From Lantana camara (lineage: Eukaryota; Streptophyta; Magnoliopsida; Lamiales; Verbenaceae): a stretch of 64,000 nt of DNA. Where the stretch lies: the NCBI GenBank assembly GCA_037501455.1, contig CM074858.1, forward strand, positions 46,311,001 through 46,375,000, in the 5' to 3' direction. Within the stretch, counting starts at the first letter, position 1. Each line of letters starts with the position of its first letter. Both the position numbers and the translations under genes were made by a program. Shown here piece after piece: positions 35,116 through 46,380 of this stretch. The notes under the pieces were generated by a model, which made no database searches, was not told the DNA's origin, and saw only the letters and a list, made by a program, of their open reading frames with translations.

Positions 35116-35902
35116 ATTAAAGTGGTATCAGAGCCCCAGGTTGCGGAAATCTGGGGTTCATCATTCATAGAGTCTCATATGTACTCTCGTGTCTTTAGTG
35201 CTTAAATTGTGATCAATCACTGTTGGGGCGGCCGACCAGCATGTGATTTGTTACAATTGTAGTACTAAACCCTTCCTCGATCAAGTTAAGCATATAGTCT
35301 TAATCCACACCAAAATCCCGAGTTCTATCAAATCCTTCAATTATCAAATTCTTGGTAGATTCGGTTACAAGATTTATATCTCCTTCATCATACTAGTATT
35401 CCTAACTCATGGAAGCACTTCACTTATACTTTCTAATTCGTTCAAATCTTAAGTTATTAGAATTGCTTCAAGATACCAATAGGACCGAAAACTAACTTAT
35501 TAATTTCCTGTGCCTTTATATATGCTTTATCTTCGCTAAGGATGTTGTATCTGTTTATTGGTATTACTTGGAAATTTTAATTTTGTGATCACCTGCACAT
35601 CATTCTCAACTACCATGCATTATATTATCTCTATAAGGGTGGTTGCAGTTTAAAATTGTCATCCCCAAAGTTATTAAAGGTATGCATTCTAAACACGCCA
35701 GTTACTGATCCTGGCGCCATGCATTCATTGCATCACTTATGTGCGCATTTAAATTTCTTACTTGAACAATTACCTTATGTGTTTAAAGTAAGTCCTCCTT
35801 TGGAAACCTATCTTATCATGAATGAAGGATACCAACATTATTTAAAGTTATTATGAAACATGAGGAGAATCTGAGGACAGATTCTTTTTAAGGGGGAAGG
35901 AT
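35116..35902 (+). mobile_element. B internal region 2 (787 bp, uninterrupted)
   Basis: The PBS at 35123-35137 (TGGTATCAGAGCCCC) is followed by non-coding sequence, the protease relic (35677-35856) and the PPT hairpin. This copy is the empty-site control for C: TTATGAAACATGAGGAG near 35851-35867 lacks the C insertion and the second AAACA. The length equals INT1 with C removed, which supports the array model. Confidence 0.9.
35866..35902 (+). promoter_or_regulatory. PPT-proximal hairpin and polypurine tract of B
   Basis: Arms AGAATCTG (35866-35873) and CAGATTCT (35878-35885) enclose AGGA. The tract AAGGGGGAAGGAT ends at the LTR3 start (35903). The hairpin is identical to that of autonomous C, though B has lost almost all coding sequence. 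Confidence 0.85.
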
Positions 35903-36602
35903 TGTAACAGCCCGAAACAAGGGCAAGTTGGAAATTACAAAAATACCCCTACAACCCTAGAATTTTCCCACATTCCCGAAAGTACTTTTACTATCCAATA
36001 TTGTGACCAAAAGAATCCTCACATTATTTCGAAGATCTTGACACTCTCCGTGAACCATAATTCCCATCCTAACTCTAGTAGCATAAAAAATCGGCAAAAC
36101 CCTAGCTTATAGTTCGATCGTAAATAACTCTTTACTCATCTACCTTTCGATATTCAATATTATAACCAAAATGATATTTGAATTATTTTATGAATTTTCA
36201 TACATTTACCAAAACTCGATTCCACCCATAGCATATTTTATAAATATTTTCCCTTTTAAAAATTGTCATTTTATTTTAAACAATTAGCTTTCATTCAATA
36301 TTCGAAATTTTACTCAAAACGTTTCTTGAATTTTGCTCTAAAATATGATAATTTTTACAACCTTTAGACTTCGTCATAGCTTCGTTTATATAATTTTCTC
36401 ATGATTTTCATCATCTTTAATATTCATAATTTATAAACGAAAACTCTAAATATTCCACATTTATAATCATAAAGAAGCTTATTTTTCACTCATTCTTTCA
36501 GTAATTTACTACTTCAAGTTTTCACTTCTCGACTCTTGAATAAATTTTACACCATTTTATATTTATTTTTAAACCTTCTAGAAAGTTTTAATAAATGGAT
36601 GC
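35903..36602 (+). mobile_element. B LTR3, truncated by E1
   Basis: It matches LTR1/LTR2 up to GGATGC (36602), where the E1 LTR (TGATGG) starts. The missing 2.4 kb would be expected beyond the right end of E1 after a second GATGC; it is not present in the window. Confidence 0.88.
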
Positions 36603-37430
36603 TGATGGTGCAAAAACTTGTAAAGGGGTTTAAACACCAATCACTTTAGAATTTGTGAGTAAAAGGGAAAGACCATCACAGGCGAAGGAGCCTTAGGATC
36701 TGGGTTTCCTTTTGAGCGTGGGTTCTTCCAGCTAGGATAACACCAAAGGGTTCAATGCAGTGGTGATGCAACAATGGTGAAAATGATGCCAAGCTTGATG
36801 AAGAGAAACAGAGGAAAAATATGCCCAGAACAGTGAGTGAGTGTGTATTTTGTGAGAGAGATGACTTGGGGAAGAGAGCATGTGTTCTCCCCTATTTATA
36901 TGTTAGGGGTGAGGGTAAATCGGGTAAACTGACCGTGTGGTCCCAAACCTGTGTTGCCCTAACATGTGGCAGCCCCTGGGGGCGTGAGAACGACACCTCT
37001 GAAAAGGAGGCGGCGTGTCAGGTGTAAGGTGCGCACCACCTCTGTGTCAGAGGTTGTTGGCGAGGGTCGCGTGGGGGGAAGGCCCCAAGGCCCGTTTTGT
37101 TAGGGTTCGGATCCGTCGCGGGGGTGGAGGATCATACACGAGCGCTGGTGACGCTCGAAGAGTGCACGGATGGGTTCCCCACGGCAGATGACCCTTGAGC
37201 GTCAAAACCCGACCACCAGTAGCGGGGCCCTCGTGTGGGTGCCTCCACGAGAGAGGTGACCCTGAGGGCCACGGTGTGAGCGTAGGCCTGTCAACTTGAA
37301 CCCTTTACCAGTAAGCAAGCGAGCGAGCTGGGTTAGCCTCCAAGCCCATCAATACGAGCGTCCAATCTCTCAGCCGGCAGGTGGCGACACGCGGACGGCT
37401 CTGATACGAGCGTGGTTTTATGCCTCATCA
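36603..37430 (-). mobile_element. E1 3' LTR (828 bp)
   Basis: It starts TGATGGTGCA and ends TTATGCCTCATCA on the plus strand, with inverted TGATG/CATCA ends. The minus strand has TATAAATAGG (TATA at 36893-36900). It is more GC-rich than the neighbouring LTRs. Frames at 36821-37027 and 37296-37496 are not supported. Confidence 0.85.
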
Positions 37431-37478
37431 TTTTGCCCCCCAAATTCTGTAGTATCGCTTGAGCGTACTGTAGAATTT
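37431..37478 (-). promoter_or_regulatory. PPT and long hairpin of E1
   Basis: The PPT on the minus strand (GGGGGGCAAAA, 37431-37441) abuts the LTR. Next to it is a dyad built from AAATTCT/AGAATTT (37442-37448, 37472-37478), AGTA/TACT and CGCT/AGCG, with GT opposite GT as an internal loop: 15 base pairs around a 2-nt centre. Confidence 0.75.
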
Positions 37479-37729
37479 AAGAGAGGCGAGCCTTGAATTT
37501 TTTAATATCCGAGGGTCAAGCCTCTGCAAGAGAAGTGACCGCTTGGCTTCCGCAATGGACACATTCTGACATCGCATTAAATGAAGTCGTGTCTGCATTA
37601 AATGCTGAGTGGGAACGTGGGCGCGTGTACTCCGGGAGACGTGAGGCGGTTACCAAAAGTGGGGGGATTTCCTAGGCGGGAAATGATTGCGTTTTGAATT
37701 TCCAGCCCTAATCAATGCAAATTCTCCCC

Positions 37730-38032
37730 TATAAATAGGGATTTGCAGAGTTTTGGAGCCTCTTTCACGCATTCAGTCTCCTTCAAGCACATACGCAGCA
37801 AGAGTTCTCTGCAACTTTTACAGATTCCGGCGAGTTTCTTCTTCAATTTCTAGGTAAAACTTCCATAAATCTTGATATTCTGATACTAACTTTTAGATTT
37901 AGGTTGTGCGTGACTGAAACTTTCTAAGTGAGGAACTGTTTTTTCTACCATTGAATCCCTTCCAGAAGCTTCCTTCTCCGTCAATCTTTCTGAGAGAAAT
38001 TTCCAATCTCAAGAACCAATAAAACCCCAGAT
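37730..38032 (+). promoter_or_regulatory. Predicted promoter and 5' leader of the antisense ORF
   Basis: TATAAATA at 37730-37737 lies on the plus strand, opposite to pol. The leader may hold an intron: donor-like TAG|GTAAAA (exon end 37853), a TACTAAC branch-like motif near 37884-37890, and acceptor CCCCAG at 38030 directly before the ATG. This resembles an independent Pol II gene inside the element. Confidence 0.5.
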
Positions 38033-40120
38033 ATGGCGAATAACAATGCAGAAGCCTTCGTGAGGGAGATAGATAAGATGTTAGTGGGGAGTTCTTCCCC
38101 TCACGGTAATGTGCCTACGGCAGTTCCAATGACCAGGGCTTCCCCAGGCGAGGAGATTCCTACTGCTATTCCAGTGGCCAGGGCTCCGATTGAAGCCAGG
38201 GATGAAGAGGTTGACGCCGCCATTCAAGGAATGAACGAGCGTGCTCCTGGAGGGGTAAATGACCTTTTTGAAGAGATGCACAACGTAATGGAAATGCAGA
38301 GGCAGGGAGAGAGAGCGTTTCCTGTATTGAATAGCGCCGTAAGACCCTAAGATCATAGGATCACGGTGGCCATTGCGGCCCCCAAGGGCGGTGCTGGGTC
38401 TTCCGGGCGTCATGCTGAGGCTGAACCCCCCCGAAAACGCCAGCGAAAGGGCAAGGAGCCTGCCACGCGAGTGAGGCAAAAGAACCCCCACCAAACTGAT
38501 AGGTCTCCGGATGAAATTAAAAGTATTTTGACGCTCGACGATCTGAAAGAGTTGAGGGCAAAAGCATATTGGGATGAAGCGGTGTTTCCCATGCTTATTC
38601 CCGATGAGGGGGAGAGAGCAAACTCACCGCCGCCGGGGATGCTGACAGTTTATTGGGATGCGGTCCTGGCCGGGGGTCTAAGGTTTTCGATCCCATCCAC
38701 CGTTTGTACCATTTTCCATCACCTCCGCCTTTGCCCTTCCCAGATCTTACCGAACGACATTGCTTTAATCAACACTTTCGTGATTATGATGAGGGCCCTA
38801 GGCTATGAGCCCTCTGTCAACAATTTCGATAGTTTGATCCAAGTGGCTCGCTCAACGCGTTCGTCCCCCACAGATGGGTTTTATTACCTCAAGCTAAATC
38901 TGGCTTCAAAATGATAGATTCTCCCTCCACCTCATATGGCGAGCATTGGAAGGAGAAGTACTTCTTCGTCGAGGCTCCTGGGGGGATTTTCAGGGTTCAT
39001 CGAGGGTGGTTTTTACATGGTGAGGGTCCACTGATTAAGGAAAGGGCAAAGAACAAAGCTTTCGAGGATTGGGCGAAGGGGTTGGCCCTCGCAATGAAGA
39101 ATGAGAAGAAATGGGTCAAGGCTGAGGTCTTGATGAAGAATGAAGAAAAGAGTGCGTACTCTGTGAACCTAATCTCTGACATCGTCGGAAAACTTCAATT
39201 CTCCGGCGACCACGACAAGTTGAACGAGCACGACGCCGCTCGAGTCGCGGACGATGCTTGCCACGCCTTCCTGACGGTTAGTCTCCATTGTTCTCTTCGT
39301 GAAGTTCCAACTCTTCCTATTATGACTCTGGTAATGACCCTCGCTTCTGGCATCTCAGGAGGTAATCCCGAGGCTTAAAAATTTGCAAGGGCGAGCGCAG
39401 GCCTATTCTGAGCACAAGGTCAAATATAAGAAGTTGTTGCGCATATCTGACCCCGGTCAGTTGCAAGAGGACTACAACACCGTCAGTGCCCAACTGACCG
39501 ACGCCAACCTTGACAAGGACAGGTTGAGGGAAGAGTTGAAGCAGTCAGATGATGCATATCTGGCCCTTGACGAGCGTCACAAGAAGCTAAAACAAGAGCG
39601 CGATCAGCTGAGGGAACAGAATGGGGAGCTGGGGCGTCAGCTGGCCGAGAGCACACGCCAGAATGAAGAGACCAAGAAGACCCTCGCCGAACTGCAAGAG
39701 AAGGTGGCCGGCCTTGAGGCGAAGGTGGCATGGGACTCGGTGCTGAAATTTGTGCGCTCGAAGGCCTTCGCTTTTGCCGCCAATATGCACTTCTTTGACA
39801 ACGCTCGTCGCTTTTTTTACAAGGCGATTGGGCAAATGGTAAAGCTGGGGTTGGACCCCGAGAGACCTCGAGCAGACGACCGCCTACGCATTGATCTGGA
39901 CAATAACTGCGAGCCTATGATCCAGGATGAAGACCCCTCGGAAAGTCTGGCGGAGCCGGAGTATCAAGAACTTGTGTCGATGCTCCAGCAGGAGTTTATA
40001 GCGGCCAATCCTTTAGACCCCGAGCCCATTCGGATTGACGACGAGGGTACCATTATGGACGAGCGGTCGATGAGGAACCTGGAGAGGCTCAGGCTTCTGA
40101 CGCCCATGCGTTGGCTGTAG
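38033..40120 (+). pseudogene. Antisense ORF of Tat element E1 (putative gypsy-type transposon protein family), broken
   Basis: The plus-strand product lies opposite to pol. Segments: 38033-38350 (MANNNAEAFV..., 105 codons), an in-frame stop TAA at 38348-38350, then 38366-38914 in the same frame with a basic patch (PPRKRQRKGKEP, NLS-like) and a conserved-looking core (LTVYWDAVLAGGLRFSI, LCPSQILPNDI). A 1-nt shift near 38892 moves it to the frame of 38911-39378 (EHWKEKYFFVEAPGG...). An 82-nt GT-AG intron fits 39277-39358 (ACG|GTTAGT ... ATCTCAG|GAG). It joins a C-terminal half (39359-40120) with a long coiled coil (about 39470-39720; Glu/Lys/Gln-rich). The core resembles the Pfam 'putative gypsy type transposon' family, known from antisense ORFs of Tat elements. 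Its function is unknown; this copy carries a stop and a shift. Confidence 0.75.
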
Positions 40121-41206
40121 TTCCTATTACAACTGCTCCCCCAGAGCCTGAGAACCAAGCTCAATGAAATTCCTCTTACTGCCGCTTCAAGATCCTGCCT
40201 GTTTGATTTCCATTTTTGTTTATGAACAATTGCACTCGATTTTTGTACTTTTAATTTCTGATACCTCTTGCCGGCATATCTGAATTCGCCCTTAACTTTG
40301 TCTGCCATGTCATTTTATACTAATGAGGCTTGAATCTTCCAGCATTGAATGTTACACAAAACTGTCATTTTGTGCAGGCTGTCTGCATGTTTATCTTTCT
40401 TGTTATTTGAATGTTCGCGATGGGAGAGTGTATGCACGAGGGCATTTCCTTTGGGGGTTCCCTGGCACTTATCCCCATGCGTTTTAAAATTTGGGAATGT
40501 CTGGTAATTTGAGTGATGCTGGTGTGGGCTTGAGGGTGTTCCTTAAGAGGGTTCCCTGGCCATATTCACAATGAGGCTCGAATTTGAACTTAGAAAACCT
40601 CTAAGGATTTAACTAAGTATTGGGCTCAAGCATGTGACGTACACCTCCATCTTGAGCGTTCCAGTGAGTTAGACGTACCTAGAAACCAACTGTAGGATTC
40701 GCTAAGTATAGGATTAAAGCTAGCGTAACCGCAGTGTTAGCATCATCCTGAGGTACCCATGGAAGGATTGGTCCAGGATCCGCTGGTTTACGAGCGTGTT
40801 CTTACCCAAGAAGAGAGGGTCATTGGGGGTTTACGAGCGCGAACTGGCGTGGTGAGCACCCAGTTGGCGTAAATTAAGCGTTTAGCATCCCACCACTCGA
40901 CAAGCTCATTCATGGGGTCTACACGCTTATGAGCGTCACGGTGTTCAAGGTGGGGAATTTTTACCACACAGATAACGTCGATTTGAGATTAACAGAGTAT
41001 TAATTAAGCCGTTCGACGTGGAATACGCTCAACACGGAGTAAACTTTTTATTAATCATACCATAATCAAAGGATAGAACAAACAAATGACATAACAACAT
41101 ATAAAATACTTACCATTATGCTTGCAATGTTTGAAATGATTACCACATGTTTTCTGTCAAAAGAAAGTACAAAGTGCCGCTAGCGGGCGATTACAAAGGT
41201 GGACAT
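40121..41206. other. Noncoding spacer of E1 between antisense ORF and pol
   Basis: No gene seen. It holds repeated short words such as GGGTTCCCTGGC (around 40456 and 40549) and ACGAGCG. It probably supplies 3' ends for the two convergent transcription units. Confidence 0.5.
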
Positions 41207-44200
41207 CTATACGTAGAACCGTCTAAGATTGCACGCGTTCCACGGTCTCGGGAGTCGCTCGCCTTGCAAAGTCTCTAGTAAGTAGGTGCTGTTCGCTCGT
41301 ACTTGAACGACTTTGAAGGGGCCTTCCCAATTGGGATCGAACTTACCCACATGTTTAGAAACTTTAACTTTTTTGAGGACCAAGTCCCCTAGTTGGAAAG
41401 TTCTTTCTCTGACACGCTTGTTATACTGGTGGGCTACAGTCGCCTTGTATTTGTGGATGCGAGCCCAAGCAGTGTTCCTCCTTTCGTCTAGCAAATCTAA
41501 TTCAAACGTCCGATTGGCCTCATTAATAGCAGGCTCGAAATAGATAACGCGTGCGGATTCTTGAGCGATCTCCGCAGGTATCATGGCCTCGGTCCCATAT
41601 ACGAGAGAGTAAGGGGTTTCCCCCGTTGCCGCTCGTGGGGTAGTACGGTACGCCCAGAGGGCGCCTTGAAGTTCTTCCTCCCACTCTCCTTTCTTACTTT
41701 CGAGCATTGTCTTCAGATGATGTAGTATGGTTCGATTGGTTACCTCAGCTTGACCGTTGGCTTGAGGGTGGCCCACGAAAGTGTAGCGTTGTTCAATCCC
41801 AAGCTCATAGCACCAGTCTCGTGTGTCAGTAGCGATGAACTGTGAACCATTATCCGAGATGAGCACCCTCGGGATGCCATACCTGCAGATGATGTTCTTC
41901 CAAATGAAATCCCTCACAACTTTGAATGTTATCTTGGCGACCGCTTCTGCCTCAGCCCACTTAGTGAAATAATCCACAGCAAGTATCACGAATTTCTTTT
42001 CCCGACCGCCATTGGGAGGGGTCCTACAATGTCAATGCCCCATTGATCGAAGGGCCAAGAGACATCAATAGGGATCATCTGAGCAGCCGGTAGTTGAGGA
42101 GTGTTGGAGTGAAACTGGCATTTAGGGCATTTCTTGGAAAAGCTGATGGCATCATGCAGTAATGAGGGCCAATAGAACCCGCTTCGTAAAACCTTCTTAG
42201 CTAGAATCCGACTGCCAGAATGGTTCCCACAACTCCCATTGTGCACATGCTCAAGTACTTCTTTGGCTTGCGAGGGTCTCAGGCACCTCAAGGGTGGACC
42301 TTGAAAGGATCGCTTGAATAACCGCCCGTCGCTGTCAAGAGAAAAGCGAGGGGCCTTACTCCTAACTTTCGTAGCCTCGACCTTGTCGCTCGGGCAAGTC
42401 CCGTCCCTGATAAGCTTAGTGATGTCATCTAACCAACAAGGTTCAGAGGGATCAATCGTGTTCACTTCGCCCGAGCGTTCCGTCTCGCAGATCAGCGGCT
42501 TTTCTGTTCTGAGGAATGTGACTGAACGTTCGCGAGAATCCTCCAGGGCGGATGCAAACTTGGAAAGAGCGTCTACGTGCTCGTTTTCTGCTCTTGGGAC
42601 TTGCAACAAATGGAACTCTTTGAACTTGACAATCTCTTCCTTAGCACTTGTTAGGAATAGTGCCCTAGAAAGCCGATTGTATATCCGCTTTGTGCTTTTC
42701 CTTATTGTAATCACAAACAATCTTTGAATGAAATAACGAATTGAGGCAACACTTCTTTATATGCTCTTGTTTGGTATGCGTTTACTTTAGCTGTGCATGT
42801 ATGAGAACTCCCCTAATCCTGATGACTTTAGGACTCTACCATTTAGGTGAAATAGTTCATGAAACGAGCCCTATATCACATAAGTCATGATTAGTAAAAT
42901 ACTCCAAGTCGATGAGTCCTACCGACAGTGGGAGTGTCAACCTGACTCCTCTAAGGCTTGCTTGTGGGATCACGCCCTTAAGAAGGACCACCTTGTTTCA
43001 TGGAGATGCAAAGTGTATAGTTGATACGTGCGTGATACATGAGGGTGCTTACTTTAATAAGTAAGTTCACTGAGGTGCCCCGTGTGAGAACATTCCTAAA
43101 TGGGAAAGGAAGTTTCTATTTCAGGAAATGGAAACTTCCAGATTAGGAAATATCTCACAAGTCATTGATGTGATTAATTGATCCTTAGACTTGAGGTTCC
43201 TTGTCACTTTATGAGTTAACTCTGTAGTCTTAGGTATAAGCTTTAAAGGGTGTCGCCTTAGACAACTGATTCAAGGCTTATGCTGGGGTTGCACAAGTGA
43301 TTCATGAAAGTGAATGAGAATCAAGAAAGGACCTACACTTGTATTTGCAAGGTGATCTCTTATTGTATAAGTCATTCATATGCCATATGGAGTCCTTGGC
43401 CAAGGCAGTAGATCAAGAAATCAAGAAAAGGGTTTCTTGGATTGAGATCAAATGGATATGAAATGCACTTAGCTTTAAGACCGGATTATTAGGGTTTTGA
43501 TTATTCCCTTGCCCTAGATCTTGGTTGAGAGATAGTAAGTAGGAGGATTGTATCTCACATGAATCAATGACTTAAAGGTTCTGTCGAATCCGAACATTCC
43601 AATTCAGCTAGGGGTTAAACACCTGTTGCTAGACTATGGTCGTTTAATCTGTGGACTGATTAATTAATTAGTGAATTAATTAATTAGGGTCACTGCTAAT
43701 TGAATTGAGAACCTAGAGGGTCACACATAACAACTTGGTTACATGAGTTGAGGCTTTAAAATGATTAAACGAGTTAATCGAGCCTAGAGGGTTCCACACG
43801 TGTGAAGGCACACGTGTGGGTCACGTGAGTGACACTTGTCCTTGTGACACGTGTCCCACACGTGTGAATATATATATTGTATATATATATTAAATAATTA
43901 AATGTGTTAATTATTTAATAGACTTTGGTTTAATTTTGAATTAAAAAGAAAGTCTTATTTTGGAGAAAAATAATCTAGTTAATTAATTATGAATTAATTA
44001 ATTAGATAAAATAAGTTATTTATTTTAAATAAATAAAGTATAAAATTATCCAAAAATAGTTTGGATATTTTAGCTCTCTTGAAAGTTGATTTGAATTAGA
44101 ATTCAAAGTCAAAGTTGGAAATTACTTGATGATCAAGTAATAGGAGAGAGAGGGACCAAATCCTTGCCCAACAAGGAATAGGTTCGGCCGTCCCTCTCCC

Positions 44201-46380
44201 TTACCTATATATAGGGGAGCTCATGCTCCCCTTTAGAGCTAATTGGTAATTCTTTTGGTTCATGTGTTGAACACCTTCCTTTCTCCAAGATTAAATAAAA
44301 CCCTAGGTTAAGCCTAAACACTAACTAGAGAACTAGCATCCTTACTAGTTAGATTGTGATCAAGTTGGTGGACTATCTCTAGAGAGCTTCAAGTTAGAAG
44401 TTTGAAGATTCGAGCTTTACCAAGGAGAGGGGATCAAGCCGCGAGAAGAGCGTTCTTGGGTGGCTTGAAACGCTTCAAGAAAGAATAAAAGAAAAGTAAG
44501 TTTTCTATCTTTAAGAATTTGGTTACACGATTGCGAGTCCAAGGTCCTTTTGTTGGGAAATTTTTTAATTCCTCTGCTTTCTGATTCGTGTTTTCCAACA
44601 GCACTTGCTAAGTACTGCACCATAGTGGCTTCTCGAGCCTCATAAGTGCCATCAATCTGACTGGCGATCAGCTGGGAGTCAACATATGCAGTGACATGAG
44701 CGGCGCCATTTTGTAGGGCTACCCTGAGTCCTTGGATTAGAGCCTCGTATTCAACTTCATTGTTGGTGACTTGGAACGCCAGTTTAATTGCGCAATCGAC
44801 TTCCACACCGTGAGGGTCTCTGAGGGTCACCCCGGCTCCTCCCCCCCTATGAGGTCGAGGAGCCATCTGTGTGCAGGAGCCACAACCCTTCTTCCACAGG
44901 GGGCCTTGTATCTAAATTGAAACGCTCTACCAACAGGTCCGCCACCGCCTGAGCCTGTATCGCGGTGCGGGGCTCGAAAGTGATATCAAATTGACTGAGT
45001 TCGATCGACCATTTAATTAACCTTCCCGAGACGTCTGGTTTTGCGAGCACCTGCTTGAGGGGCTGGTCTGTGAGCACTGTGATAGAATGAGCCTGAAAAT
45101 AAGGCCTTAGCCTTCGGGATGCATTAACGAGCGCAAAAGCGAATTTCTCTATCTCCATATATCTCTTCTCCGCCCCCTACAGGGTTTTGCTCAAATAGTA
45201 AACAGGCAGGTGCTTACGCTCGCGAACCGCCACTAGGACAGCGCTCGTAGCCTTTGCAGAGACTGAAATGTAAATGATCAAGCTTTCTCCAGGGCTAGGC
45301 TTGGTCAACAGTGGTGCGCTTGTGAGGTATTGTTTCATATCCTGCAAAGCCTTCTCACACTCCTCGTTCCAGGCGAAGTTGCGAGCGTTGCGCAAAATCC
45401 TGAAGAAAGGTAAGTTTCTGTCACCGAGCGGGAGATGAACCTGTTCAACGAAATGATCTTTCCTACAAGCACTTGGACTTCCCACACGTTCCGAGGGGAG
45501 GGAATATCAAGGATCGTCTTAATCTTTTCCGGATTTGCCTCTATGCCTCGTTGACTGACCATGTACCCCAAAAATTTACCACCCCGAACGCCAAATGTGC
45601 ACTTGGAGAGGTTCAATTTCATTCCATAATGGCGTAGGACGTTGAAAGTTCGCTTGAGATCCTCTAGGTGGGAATGCTGGCGCTCGCTCTTAACTATCAT
45701 GTCGTCCACATATACCTCCATAGATTTTCCTATTTCGCGCTCGAACATCCTGTTGACCAAGCGTTGATAGGTTGCTCCCGCATTTTTTAGCCCGAACGAC
45801 ATGACTTTGAAACGATATACGCCTACGTGCACCACGAATGAGGTTTTGGGACGATCTTCGGGTGCCATGAAGATCTGATAATATCCCTGAAAAGCGTCCA
45901 TCATACTCATGAGCTCGCAACCCGCAGTTGAGTCTACCAACTGATCAATCCTCGGTAGGGGGTAAGGGTCTTTGGGGCACGCCTTATTGAGATCCGTGAA
46001 GTCGTTGCACATGCGCCATTTGTTGGCTCTCTTAGGAACGAGTACTACGTTGCAGAGCCATTCCGGATATAAAATTTCCTCAATGTACTGAGGTCAAGGA
46101 GCTTACTAACTTCTTCCTCAATGAGTTGCCTCTTGAAACAGTGAACGTCCCTCTTCTTTTGTTTGACTGGCTTGAAAGCCGGGTCCACGTTGAGCCTGTG
46201 GACTATGACACTCGGATCTATCCTAGTGAGATCAGAAGCTTTCCAGGCGAATATATCGAGGTTCTCTCGGAGAAAATCAATCATCATGACCTGTGAGGGA
46301 CCGTCGAGATTTGAGCCAATCTGGGTAGTTTTATCTGGATTCCCTGGTTCCAACTCGATGGTCAAAAACTTTTCACCAAG
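41207..46380 (-). pseudogene. pol: pol remnant of E1 (RT, RNase H, integrase), multiply frameshifted
   Basis: Read from right to left: a pre-RT linker (46380-46045; RENLDIFAWKASDL, IDPSVIVHRLNVDP); RT (46012-45400; NDFTDLNKACPKDPYPLP, YVDDMIVKS near 45690-45716); RT/RNase H connection (45485-44847; WSIELSQFDITFEPR); RNase H (44866-44606 and 42643-42540; NNEVEYEALIQGL, VDALSKF), split by solo LTR F; integrase zinc finger (42300-42110; HNGSCGNHSGSRIL...CPKCQ); and DDE core (41989-41207; VDYFTKWAEAE, SDNGSQF, HPQANGQAE). Frame breaks occur near 42000, 45160-45180, 45400 and 46012-46045. There is no chromodomain, as usual for Tat. The copy is inactive. Confidence 0.85.
42649..44600 (+). mobile_element. 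Solo LTR F (1952 bp), copia-like, TSD GCACT, inside E1 RNase H
   Basis: GCACT flanks both sides (42644-42648, 44601-44605). Ends are TGTTAGGAAT and TTTTCCAACA. On the plus strand a CTATATATAGG TATA motif lies near 44205-44215 and AATAAA near 44295, so the LTR reads plus. TG(T)TAGG/CCAACA ends and this layout are typical of plant Ty1/copia LTRs; no internal region exists to prove the superfamily. The palindrome CACACGTGTG recurs near 43797-43865. Confidence 0.88.

Larger units (their letters stand above)
4118..36602 (+). mobile_element. Tandem array of non-autonomous LTR element B (LTR-INT-LTR-INT-LTR) with nested insertions
   Basis: Three LTRs start TGTAACAGCC (4118, 29305, 35903), and the first two end GGCGCTACA (16145, 35115). 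Both are followed by the same 787-bp internal segment (745+42 bp around C in the first copy; 787 bp intact in the second). This order is the product expected from unequal recombination between LTRs. The third LTR is cut at 36602 by E1. B shares long stretches of LTR sequence with C, for instance the segment around ATAAAGTGTTTAATTCATAAG, plus PBS context and PPT hairpin. The parsimonious reading is that B is a deletion derivative of the C family. Confidence 0.9.
36603..46380 (-). mobile_element. E1: decayed Tat-lineage Ty3/gypsy element, 5' part lost
   Basis: From right to left on the minus strand: RT-RNase H-integrase remnants, a noncoding gap, an antisense ORF on the plus strand, a hairpin/PPT, and a 3' LTR beginning TGATGG and ending CATCA. 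It inserted into B LTR3 after GATGC (36598-36602). gag, protease and the 5' LTR are missing; homology stops at about 46380, where LTR G sequence starts. The Tat assignment rests on the pol type (no chromodomain, YVDDMIV, Tat-like integrase) and the antisense ORF. Confidence 0.85.
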
